In this document: positions 57,140 through 64,000 of the stretch, piece by piece
Position numbering within the stretch: the first letter of the stretch is position 1
Layout: each line of letters opens with the position of its first letter
The notes under the pieces: model-generated
Seen by the model: the letters and a program-made list of their open reading frames with translations, nothing else
Database searches by the model: none
Told to the model about the DNA's origin: nothing
From: Halomonas citrativorans
Lineage (GTDB): Bacteria; Pseudomonadota; Gammaproteobacteria; Pseudomonadales; Halomonadaceae
DNA: 64,000 nt
NCBI RefSeq assembly: GCF_900163645.1
Contig: NZ_FUKM01000048.1
Coordinates: 186,001 to 250,000, forward strand
Direction: 5' to 3'
Made by a program: the position numbers and the translations under genes

Positions 57140-57892
57140 ATGACGCTATTTTCACTGAATGGCCAAGTTGCAATGGTAACCGGGTGCAATAAGGGACTCG
57201 GACAAGGGATTGCCATTGCGCTGGCACAGGCGGGAGCCGATATAGTCGGAGTCAACCGAAGCCCTGCTGGCAATACCCGCCAGCAGGTAGAGGCATTAGG
57301 ACGTCAGTTTTACGACATTACCGCTGAGCTGGGCAGTCAAGCACCTAGTGAGATCGTCTCACAAGCGATCATGCAAGCGGGCAAGGTAGATATCCTGGTC
57401 AACAATGCGGGAATTATTTGCCGGGCGGCAGCCGTTGAGTTTTCAGAGCAAGACTGGGATGCGGTCATTGATGTTAATTTGAAAGCCGCTTTTTTTCTCG
57501 CGCAGCAGGTGGCCAAACATCTTATCGAGCGTGAAGCGCCGGGCAAGATCGTCAATATCGCTTCATTACTGTCGTTTCAGGGCGGCATTCGTGTGCCCTC
57601 CTACACCGCCAGCAAAAGCGGTATTCTCGGTCTAACACGTCTACTCGCTAATGAGTGGGCGGGTCATGACATCAACGTGAATGCCATCGCCCCTGGCTAT
57701 ATGGCTACCGATAACACCCAAGCATTGCGCGACGACCCCCAGCGCCACGCTGAAATTCTTGGCCGAATCCCCGCTGGACGCTGGGGCACGCCCGAAGACT
57801 TAGCCGGTGCTGTGATATTCTTATGCTCCGATGCCGCCCGCTATGTACATGGGCATACCCTGGCAGTAGACGGCGGCTGGCTGGCACGCTAA
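57140..57892 (+). CDS. kduD: 2-dehydro-3-deoxy-D-gluconate 5-dehydrogenase
   Basis: 250-aa short-chain dehydrogenase that reduces 2,5-diketo-3-deoxygluconate to KDG. The cofactor motif is TGCNKGLGQGIA, NNAG is present, and the catalytic pair is YTASKSG. It follows kduI by 24 bp with a GGGAG box. KduI and KduD are known to act together, and the pair is followed by the IclR regulator. Confidence 0.92.
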   Translation: MTLFSLNGQVAMVTGCNKGLGQGIAIALAQAGADIVGVNRSPAGNTRQQVEALGRQFYDITAELGSQAPSEIVSQAIMQAGKVDILVNNAGIICRAAAVEFSEQDWDAVIDVNLKAAFFLAQQVAKHLIEREAPGKIVNIASLLSFQGGIRVPSYTASKSGILGLTRLLANEWAGHDINVNAIAPGYMATDNTQALRDDPQRHAEILGRIPAGRWGTPEDLAGAVIFLCSDAARYVHGHTLAVDGGWLAR

Positions 57893-57908
57893 CCAAGCAT
57901 TTTGGTTA
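57890..57908. promoter_or_regulatory. Inverted repeat between kduD and iclR-type gene
   Basis: TAACCAA and TTGGTTA form an exact 7-bp inverted repeat around GCATT, beginning in the kduD stop codon. It is followed by the palindrome GTTAATTAAC. It may be an operator for the regulator gene starting 50 bp later, or a short terminator hairpin. The arm TTGGTTA also occurs in the paired boxes upstream of uxaC. Confidence 0.4.
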
Positions 57909-57957
57909 ATTAACATTACCATCAACGAGCGATTGGCAATTACGTAAGGAAGCTTGA

Positions 57958-58752
57958 ATGAAGGAGAAGGCTGAAACGCAGTACCACGCCCCTGCCTTAG
58001 AGAAAGGGTTGGATATTTTGGAGCTGCTTGCTCAGTCTTCCCAGCCGTTAAGCACCCAAGCGATCGCCGAGCAGATCGGCCGTAAAACCAATGAGATGTA
58101 CCGCATGCTGATGGTGCTGCGGGATCGCGGCTACGTCAGCATGGATGATAGCGGTAGCCGCTATCAGCTAACCCTAAAGATATTCGAAATGGCCCACCGC
58201 TTCCCTCCCACCAAGCGGTTAGTGCAGGCTGCGCTGCCACGCATGGAGGAGCTGTGCCATGAAATTTCCCAGTCATGTCATCTTAGTGTTGCGCGCCCTG
58301 GCCATCTATTGGTTGTGGCTCAGTATGAAAATCCCGACAAGATGGGTTTTGGTCTCCGTTTAGGAGCCAAAATAGATATTTGCGGCTCCGGTTCGGGGGC
58401 CGTTATGCTAGCCTTTTTGGATGAGCCACGGCGGGCACGGGTACTGGCTGCCAGCGATGCCACGGTAGAGGAAGTGGTTAGAACACGTGCTCTATTTGAC
58501 CCGATCCGTCAGCAGGGTTACCACATTGGCCCCAGCCCTCAGGTTCAAGGGCTAACCAACATCAGCTTTCCTGTCTTTGGTGTTCATGAGGTGATTGAAG
58601 CCGTTATCACCATCCCTTACCTCACGCTGATTCCAGAAGCGATGCACCGGGAAGTTCCCAGCATCGACCGCTGCCGTGAACAGTTAGGAGAACTAGCAAA
58701 CGCCCTGACAATGGCTATTGGCGGGCGCCTACCAAAAGATACAACGAGCTAG
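57958..58752 (+). CDS. IclR-family transcriptional regulator
   Basis: 264-aa regulator with an N-terminal winged helix (LEKGLDILELLAQSSQPLS, then a recognition helix with RKTNEMYRMLMVL) and a C-terminal IclR effector domain (GSGSGAVMLAF). IclR proteins such as KdgR commonly control pectin and uronate genes, so regulation of the dctPQM-kduID operon is likely. AAGGAAG precedes the ATG. Confidence 0.9.
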   Translation: MKEKAETQYHAPALEKGLDILELLAQSSQPLSTQAIAEQIGRKTNEMYRMLMVLRDRGYVSMDDSGSRYQLTLKIFEMAHRFPPTKRLVQAALPRMEELCHEISQSCHLSVARPGHLLVVAQYENPDKMGFGLRLGAKIDICGSGSGAVMLAFLDEPRRARVLAASDATVEEVVRTRALFDPIRQQGYHIGPSPQVQGLTNISFPVFGVHEVIEAVITIPYLTLIPEAMHREVPSIDRCREQLGELANALTMAIGGRLPKDTTS

Positions 58753-58802
58753 AAGCAGGTAGTCAAATGCTCTTTAACGTTTAAGTCATTATCGACTAGC
58801 AC

Positions 58803-59183
58803 ATGCCGCCAGGGTTGGGGCTACTACTATTAGTAGCGGGCCTTTCCGCCACCATGTCGAGCGCCAGCTCCGATGCGATCGCCGGTGTCTCCACGCTCAT
58901 TCGGGATTTGTATGTGCTGGCGACAGGGCGTACACCCTCGGCCCGTAATGTGGTGCGCTTTTCACGTATTGCCTTAGTGGTAACCATTGGTTTGGCACTG
59001 CTTTTCGCACTCGCCTCGGACAACGTGATCACTTACATCACTCGCATGATCTCGACTATCCTGTCAGGGCTATTCGTTAGCGCCATACTGGGCCGTTTCT
59101 GGCCACGCTATAATTGGCAGGGTGCCATTGCCACACTGATTTGTGCCTCGGCAACGTCTTTAATAATTATCGCGAATAGCTAG
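58803..59183 (+). pseudogene. Remnant of a sodium/solute symporter (SSS family)
   Basis: The 126-aa frame matches only an internal-to-late part of SSS symporters, including LSATMSSASSDAIAGVSTLIRDLY and ILGRFWPRYNWQGA. Intact members have about 450-550 residues. There are no matching helices before it, a stop codon lies just upstream, and the usual final helices are missing. There is no ribosome site at its ATG. It is read as a deletion remnant of a former uronate or similar symporter between the iclR-type gene and uxuA. Confidence 0.8.
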
Positions 59184-59189
59184 CATTAC

Positions 59190-59230
59190 AAAAAAGCCCC
59201 GCTGACCCATTAAGTCAGCGGGGCTTTTTT
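59190..59230. terminator. Bidirectional rho-independent terminator
   Basis: GCCCCGCTGAC (59196-59206) and GTCAGCGGGGC (59214-59224) form a perfect 11-bp stem. It is flanked by A6 on the left and T6 on the right. It can stop transcription from both the kdu/iclR side and the uxaC-uxuB-uxuA operon. Confidence 0.93.
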
Positions 59231-59264
59231 GTCCTTATAACGATTTTGTGCTGATGGCGATGGC

Positions 59265-60443
59265 TTATCCGGCAGTTAGCTGGCGCACGGCGAGCTCCAC
59301 GCCACGCAACTCGGCAAGCCCTCTCATGCGGCCATAAAGCGGGTAGCCCGGCGCAGTTTTACGCTGTTGATCGTCGAGAATATGATGGCCATGGTCGGGG
59401 CGTAATGGCAAACGCGCCCCGCCCTCTTTTTCACGGCGACGCTCTTCTTCGACCAGCGCCTGGATAACGCCGACCATATCAACGTTACCTTCCAGGTGCG
59501 GTGCTTCATGGAACGAGCGCGGGTCCGCTTCGCGCTGTGTGGCACGCAGGTGGATAAAATGAATATGCGAGGCAAAGTGGCGGGCCATGGCAACCAGGTC
59601 GTTGTCTTCACGAACACCATAAGAGCCGGTGCAAAACGTTAGGCCATTGGCCGGGCTGGGCATATGATCCACAATCCACTGCGCATCCTGATGCGTTGAA
59701 ACTACCCGAGGCAAGCCGAGAAGCGGCCGGGGCGGATCATCAGGATGGATCGCCATACGAATGCCGACTTCTTCTGCTGCTGGAATAATCGCTTGTAAAA
59801 AGTAGCCAAGATTTTCGCGCAGCTTTTCAGCATCAATCTCCGCATACTCCGCCAGCACATTGCGAAACTGTTCCAGCGTATAGTGCTCTTCAGCCCCAGG
59901 CAGCCCGGCGATCAGTGTCGTCACCAGCTTATCGCGTGCGGTCTGATCAAGCGTATCAAGGTAGCGTTGGGCCATACGCTTATCCGTTTCGCTATACTCA
60001 TCCTCGGCCCCTGGCCGCTTAAGAATATAGAGATCAAAAGCAGCAAACGCGGTGTGATCAAAGCGCAATGCCAGCGCACCATCCGGCAGTACATGAACGA
60101 GATCTGTTCGCGTCCAGTCGAGCACCGGCATAAAGTTGTAACAAACGGTGTCGATACCGCAAGCAGCCAAATTACGTAGCGTTTGGCAGTATGTGGCAAT
60201 CAATGCATCGCGCTCGGGCAGACCCTGCTTTATCGCTTCATGGACCGGCACACTTTCAACCACCGACCAGCGAAGCCCGGCGGTCTCAATCATGTTCTTG
60301 CGCGCTTGAATAGCCTCGACCGGCCACACTTGGTGATTAGGTATTTCATGCAGTGCCGTCACAATGCCGGTCGCACCGGCCTGGCGAATTTCTTCAAGAC
60401 GTATCGCATCGTTAGGGCCAAACCAGCGCCAGGTATGCTCCAT
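59265..60443 (-). CDS. uxuA: Mannonate dehydratase
   Basis: Dehydrates D-mannonate to KDG. At 392 aa it is nearly the same length as E. coli UxuA (394). The N terminus [21 protein letters not shown] and the [20 protein letters not shown] block with metal ligands are characteristic, as is [13 protein letters not shown] near the C terminus. It is last in the uxaC-uxuB-uxuA order, 10 bp after uxuB, with GGGAG upstream. Confidence 0.96.
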   Translation of the reverse strand: MEHTWRWFGPNDAIRLEEIRQAGATGIVTALHEIPNHQVWPVEAIQARKNMIETAGLRWSVVESVPVHEAIKQGLPERDALIATYCQTLRNLAACGIDTVCYNFMPVLDWTRTDLVHVLPDGALALRFDHTAFAAFDLYILKRPGAEDEYSETDKRMAQRYLDTLDQTARDKLVTTLIAGLPGAEEHYTLEQFRNVLAEYAEIDAEKLRENLGYFLQAIIPAAEEVGIRMAIHPDDPPRPLLGLPRVVSTHQDAQWIVDHMPSPANGLTFCTGSYGVREDNDLVAMARHFASHIHFIHLRATQREADPRSFHEAPHLEGNVDMVGVIQALVEEERRREKEGGARLPLRPDHGHHILDDQQRKTAPGYPLYGRMRGLAELRGVELAVRQLTAG

Positions 60444-60453
60444 AAATAACTCC

Positions 60454-61926
60454 CTATCCTTCGAGGCCTAGCGCTGCTAACGCGGCGTTTAACCCATCTT
60501 GCGTTAAGGCGCGATAGGCCGTTACTACGTCGTCGACAAACGGCTGATTTGTTGCCAACGCGGGTGGTACCACTTCGTCAATGGCTAAAAATGCGTTTAC
60601 CAACGCGACCGTCTGGCCACCGTGAGTCTGATGTAGCTCAGCAAACTGTTTTGCCATGGGATCATCAACGGAATAAAGCTTGCCGTTTAGCTCCTGGCCG
60701 TCGGTATAACGAATCCACCCAGCTATTCCTAATGCAGTGCAAGGCGATGCCTGACCCGCTTGAATACGCTCAAGAGCGCCGCTCAGCCAGCGCTGGGGCA
60801 GCTTCTGGCTGCCGTCCATGGCGATCTGCTGCAAACGGTGGCGCAAGCTGTCATTGGTAAAGCGTGAAAGTAGCGAATCAGCGTACGCCGCAAGGTCAGT
60901 GCCTTCGGGCATATCAAGCGTCGGTGCGGCTTCTTCCAACATGTAGCGGCGCAGCAGCGCGCGCAGTGCCGGTTGGTTGATGCCGTCATACACCGTTTCA
61001 ATGCCTTCCAAGGCACCCAAATAGGCCAGCAGAGAATGGCTACCGTTCAGCATTCGCAGCTTCATGGTTTCAAACGGGGCAACATCGGCGACCATTTCTA
61101 CGCCGTCGGCCTCCCAACTTGGCCGTCCGGTGGGGAAGTTATCCTCTACCACCCACTGCGAGAATGCCTCGCCCACCACGGCATTAGGATCAACAACACC
61201 TAAGGCAGCCAAGCACTCAAAGTCAGCGTCGGTCATCGCAGGCACAATGCGGTCGACCATGGAGCTTGGAAACGCCACTTCGGCATCAATCCACTCGGCA
61301 AGTTCGGCGCTGCGCTGCTGGGCAAGCTTAACCACGGCTTTACGAGTACGCTGACCGTTGTGCGGCATGTTATCGCACGAAAGCACGGTAAACGGCGCCA
61401 CGCCCGCGGCATGCCGCCGAGCCAGCGCTTCAACCAACAAGCCAGGAGCGGTCCGCGGCTCGCTGGGTGAGGCGATATCGCCTGCAACCATCGGGTCATC
61501 CAGGCGCAGCTCACCGCTGGCCGGGTTCAGAAAATACCCTTTTTCCGTCACGGTCAGCGTAACGATATGCGTACTTGGCGCCGCCAGCCGGTCAAGCAGC
61601 GCGTCTCTATCCCGCCCCCAGTTGCCCGACGCATCGCAGCCGGAAAACAGCGCTTCTTCAATCACGCCTATCTCGCGCAGCGTCAGTGTCTGGCTGTCGG
61701 CATATTCCGCCACCTGATAGCGGTAACCCGCCTTGCGCAGGTTATCCACCAGATCAACACTCGAGCGTAAATTGGCGCTACACACGCCCCACTCACTATC
61801 GCTAGTGCGCTGGCGATAGCGCTCAAGATAAACCGCTTGGTGAGCACGGTGAAACGCGCCCAAGCCAAGATGAACAATGCTGATATGGCCGCTGGCTTGA
61901 CTAGCTTCGATGGTTTGCATATTCAA
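60454..61926 (-). CDS. uxuB: D-fructuronate/mannitol-type reductase UxuB
   Basis: 490-aa NAD-dependent polyol dehydrogenase family member that reduces D-fructuronate to D-mannonate. The cofactor motif is [21 protein letters not shown] and the catalytic region is [17 protein letters not shown]. The frame begins with TTG at 61926, nine bases after AGGAG; the ATG two codons later lies 15 bases from it, so TTG is a real candidate start. Assignment to fructuronate over mannitol rests on uxuA and uxaC next door. Confidence 0.92.
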   Translation of the reverse strand: MNMQTIEASQASGHISIVHLGLGAFHRAHQAVYLERYRQRTSDSEWGVCSANLRSSVDLVDNLRKAGYRYQVAEYADSQTLTLREIGVIEEALFSGCDASGNWGRDRDALLDRLAAPSTHIVTLTVTEKGYFLNPASGELRLDDPMVAGDIASPSEPRTAPGLLVEALARRHAAGVAPFTVLSCDNMPHNGQRTRKAVVKLAQQRSAELAEWIDAEVAFPSSMVDRIVPAMTDADFECLAALGVVDPNAVVGEAFSQWVVEDNFPTGRPSWEADGVEMVADVAPFETMKLRMLNGSHSLLAYLGALEGIETVYDGINQPALRALLRRYMLEEAAPTLDMPEGTDLAAYADSLLSRFTNDSLRHRLQQIAMDGSQKLPQRWLSGALERIQAGQASPCTALGIAGWIRYTDGQELNGKLYSVDDPMAKQFAELHQTHGGQTVALVNAFLAIDEVVPPALATNQPFVDDVVTAYRALTQDGLNAALAALGLEG

Positions 61927-61950
61927 TGCAGTATTCTCCTTGGCAAGTTA

Positions 61951-63360
61951 TTACACGTCGACATCGAAATAGCGCCGTGCATTATAGAAGCTGATATTGC
62001 TAACCAACTCGCCCAGCCAACGCTCATCGTTGGGAAGCTGTCCATCTTCCACCCAACGCCCTAACATACGGCACAAAAGACGCCTAAAGTATTCGTGGCG
62101 GGTAAAGGAGAGGAAACTTCGTGAATCCGTCAACATGCCCACAAAGTGGCTTAAAAGCCCAAGCTGGGAAAGCTGAGTCATTTGCCGTTCCATACCATCC
62201 AGTTGGTCGTTGAACCACCACCCGGAACCGAACTGAACTTTACCGGGGATGCCACTGCCCTGAAAATTGCCAGCGGTAGTAGCCAACACTTCATTAAACA
62301 AGGGGTTTACGCAGTAAAGAATCGTTTTGGGCAATTGATCATTGCGATCCAAGGCATCCAAAAGCTGATTGAGCGGCGCGGCTATGGGCCTGTCATCCAT
62401 GGAGTCGAAGCCAGCATCCGCGCCTATCTCACGCCAACCGCGAGTACTGTTATTGCGTAACGGGCCCATGTGGTACTGCTGTACCCAATCACGCCGATGG
62501 TATTCGCGGCCCAGAAAGATCAGTACTGCCGTCATGAATTGCGCCTGCTCGTGCTCATCAGGCAGCGTGCCATCCAGGCGGCGCTTAAGTATGCCATTTA
62601 ATTCCGCATCGGTAGCCAAGGCAAACTGGACACGCTCCAAACCATGGTCGGCAATTTTGCACCCATGCGTGGTGAAGTGGTCCATCCGCTTTTCTAAAGC
62701 GCTATAGAGCGAGTTGATATCACTTATTTCTATACCCGCTGCCTTGCCTAATTTCTCAAGATAGGCGGGATAATCAACCGCAGCCGGCTTAAATGCACGG
62801 TCAGGCCTGAAGCTTGGCAGCACTTTGACACTAAAACTTGTATCAGAGGCTATTTGCGCGTGATGGCTAAGGTCGTCAGCAGGGTCGTCCGTGGTACCCA
62901 CCATGCGGACATTCATCTGCTGAAGGATACCGCGAGCGGAGAACTCAGGCTTGGACAGTAGTGAATTGCCCCGCTCCCAAATGGCGTCGGCAGTGGTAGG
63001 GGACAGAAGCTGATCGGTTATTCCAAAGGGGCGTCTAAGCTCAAGGTGCGTCCAGTGGTAAAGCGGATTACCCAAGGTATTAGGAACGGTAGCGGCCCAT
63101 GCTTGAAATTTTTCGTAGTCACTGGCATCGCCGGTGCAAAAACGCTCGTCCACACCGTTCCAGCGCATGGCGCGCCACTTGTAATGGTCACCTTTTAGCC
63201 AGATTTCGGTCAGGTTCTCGAAGCGACGGTCTAGCGCGATATCTCGGGGAGACAAGTGGCAGTGGTAGTCAAAAATGGGTTGTATGCTTGCATAGCCGTG
63301 GTATAGGCGCTTTGACATCTCGCTATCGAGAAGAAAATTCTCTCCAAGGAATGCTGCCAT
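61951..63360 (-). CDS. uxaC: Uronate isomerase
   Basis: Isomerises glucuronate to fructuronate and galacturonate to tagaturonate. The 469-aa length matches E. coli UxaC. The metal motif FDYHCHLSP near residue 30 and the late SDSR-like [18 protein letters not shown] block are present. The start at 63360 follows GGAGG by six bases; an ATG four codons earlier contains that box. First gene of its operon and divergent from the second dctP. Confidence 0.95.
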   Translation of the reverse strand: MAAFLGENFLLDSEMSKRLYHGYASIQPIFDYHCHLSPRDIALDRRFENLTEIWLKGDHYKWRAMRWNGVDERFCTGDASDYEKFQAWAATVPNTLGNPLYHWTHLELRRPFGITDQLLSPTTADAIWERGNSLLSKPEFSARGILQQMNVRMVGTTDDPADDLSHHAQIASDTSFSVKVLPSFRPDRAFKPAAVDYPAYLEKLGKAAGIEISDINSLYSALEKRMDHFTTHGCKIADHGLERVQFALATDAELNGILKRRLDGTLPDEHEQAQFMTAVLIFLGREYHRRDWVQQYHMGPLRNNSTRGWREIGADAGFDSMDDRPIAAPLNQLLDALDRNDQLPKTILYCVNPLFNEVLATTAGNFQGSGIPGKVQFGSGWWFNDQLDGMERQMTQLSQLGLLSHFVGMLTDSRSFLSFTRHEYFRRLLCRMLGRWVEDGQLPNDERWLGELVSNISFYNARRYFDVDV

Positions 63361-63425
63361 TAAACCCTCCATTGCGATCGTTACGTCTTAGGGCAGAAAG
63401 GAACTGAGCTAGCCGCCCTTGTAAA

Positions 63426-63438
63426 TTGGTTAGGCCAA
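63426..63438. promoter_or_regulatory. TTGGTTAGGCCAA box, first copy
   Basis: An imperfect palindrome with TTGG and CCAA arms, in the context AAATTGGTTAGGCCAAAG. It resembles the E. coli UxuR/ExuR operator, whose core is ATTGGTATACCAAT, though with one extra central base. It lies 66 bp before the uxaC start. Confidence 0.6.
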
Positions 63439-63512
63439 AGAGTCCACTTGGATGCTTTCATTGTCAACCTTTCGCCCACCAACTACGACCAAAGCCTCAT
63501 TTAACAAAAGGA

Positions 63513-63525
63513 TTGGTTAGTCCAA
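63513..63525. promoter_or_regulatory. TTGGTTAGTCCAA box, second copy
   Basis: Same 13-bp box as at 63426 with one difference, in the context GATTGGTTAGTCCAATTT, with arms extending to ATTGG/CCAAT. The two copies are 87 bp apart and lie in the same orientation between uxaC and the second dctP. That suits a shared regulator acting on both promoters. Confidence 0.65.
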
Positions 63526-63612
63526 TTTAGCGACCTGTTCAAACTTGGCCCAATGACTACAACGTGCAGGCACTATTTTATTGTAGGTAGGCTTTTCAGG
63601 AGATGGGACAAC

Positions 63613-64000
63613 ATGCATAAAGGCATAATTTCAGTCTTATCGGGCGCTCTGTTCGCGCTTTCGGGCTGCTCAATGCCCTCAGAGGTGTCTTCGGGCGTTA
63701 CTCAAATGAGGCTCGCTCACAACATGAGCGAGAGCCACCCTGTTCACAAATCCTTGGCATATTTTACCGAACGGGTCCGTGAAAAAAGCGGCGGAGAACT
63801 ATCGTTTCAAATTTACGCCAACGGGCAGCTTGGCTCTGAACGTGAAGTTATTGAGTTAGTTCAAACCGGTGCCGTGGATGTTACAAAAGTGAGCGCCACC
63901 GCGCTTGAGAGCTTTTCTAACATCTACTCTCTGTTCAGCATTCCTTACCTCTTTGCCAACCCTGAGCACTACTATCGCGTGATGGATAGCGATATCGCTA
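63613..64000 (+). CDS. TRAP transporter DctP-type binding lipoprotein (3' end cut by window)
   Basis: The frame opens at ATG 63613 with AGGAG upstream and continues past the window end. The translation begins MHKGIISVLSGALFALSGCS, whose LSGC is a lipobox with cysteine at residue 19. The DctP fold follows: MRLAHNMSESHPVHKSLAYF, then GQLGSEREVIELVQTGAVD and FSIPYLFANPEHYYRVMD. It would be membrane-tethered, unlike the free DctP at 53440. Position opposite uxaC suggests a hexuronate ligand. Confidence 0.88.
   Translation, partial: MHKGIISVLSGALFALSGCSMPSEVSSGVTQMRLAHNMSESHPVHKSLAYFTERVREKSGGELSFQIYANGQLGSEREVIELVQTGAVDVTKVSATALESFSNIYSLFSIPYLFANPEHYYRVMDSDIA

Noticed and set aside
58803..59183. 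Short symporter frame as an intact gene
   Set aside because: It lacks most of the helices of the family at both ends and has no ribosome site, so it is listed as a pseudogene.

Overview
The window reads as a chromosomal segment of a halophilic or halotolerant gammaproteobacterium, most likely Halomonas or a close relative in Halomonadaceae. This is inferred from gene content and protein style: E. coli-like housekeeping neighbourhoods (queG/orn/rsgA/psd/epmA/efp/epmB, nudF-DUF1249-cpdA, cmoAB), a complete group-2 Mrp Na+/H+ antiporter operon, a bacterial voltage-gated sodium channel, and many TRAP transporters. No rRNA, tRNA, CRISPR array, insertion sequence or phage gene was seen. Coding density is high and the only clearly broken gene is a sodium/solute symporter remnant near 59 kb.

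Layout. 1-7.3 kb holds translation and envelope housekeeping: queG (cut by the window start), orn, rsgA, a rhodanese, psd, and the EF-P module epmA, efp, epmB. 7.4-15.6 kb is an accessory acid-sugar locus. A minus-strand operon (DapA-like lyase, DUF1537 kinase, PdxA2-like dehydrogenase, 3-hydroxyacid dehydrogenase, DeoR regulator) is divergent from a TAXI-type TRAP transporter, and the shared intergenic region carries repeated CGATCA boxes. 15.8-18.2 kb encodes a small membrane protein followed by a periplasmic PQQ dehydrogenase, which together look like a split membrane glucose/quinate dehydrogenase. 18.4-26.4 kb has an exported ParB-like-fold protein, the sodium channel, and mrpA(B)CDEFG.

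26.5-47.7 kb is mostly housekeeping: a lipoprotein, parE-parC-serB, pgi, cmoA-cmoB, a membrane Zn peptidase, a PfpI/App1 pair, cysDN, cpdA-DUF1249-nudF, a TPR protein, greB, a SIMPL protein, rsmC and cmoM. All three Cmo enzymes of cmo5U34/mcmo5U34 tRNA modification are therefore present. A stand-alone amidase follows.

49.4-64 kb is a hexuronate catabolic island. It has a LacI regulator with a perfect palindrome upstream, KDG kinase, a 2-hydroxyacid dehydrogenase, a YieH-like HAD phosphatase, a DctPQM TRAP transporter, kduI, kduD, an IclR regulator and the symporter remnant. A bidirectional terminator separates these from the opposed uxaC-uxuB-uxuA operon, and the window ends inside a second DctP protein that looks like a lipoprotein. 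Uronates imported by TRAP systems would be converted by UxaC/UxuB/UxuA, and deoxy-ketouronates by KduI/KduD, to 2-keto-3-deoxygluconate. KdgK would then phosphorylate it for an aldolase encoded outside the window. The region between uxaC and the second dctP carries two copies of a TTGGTTAGKCCAA box resembling UxuR/ExuR operators. The dctP upstream region at 53.35 kb carries a 20-bp inverted repeat.
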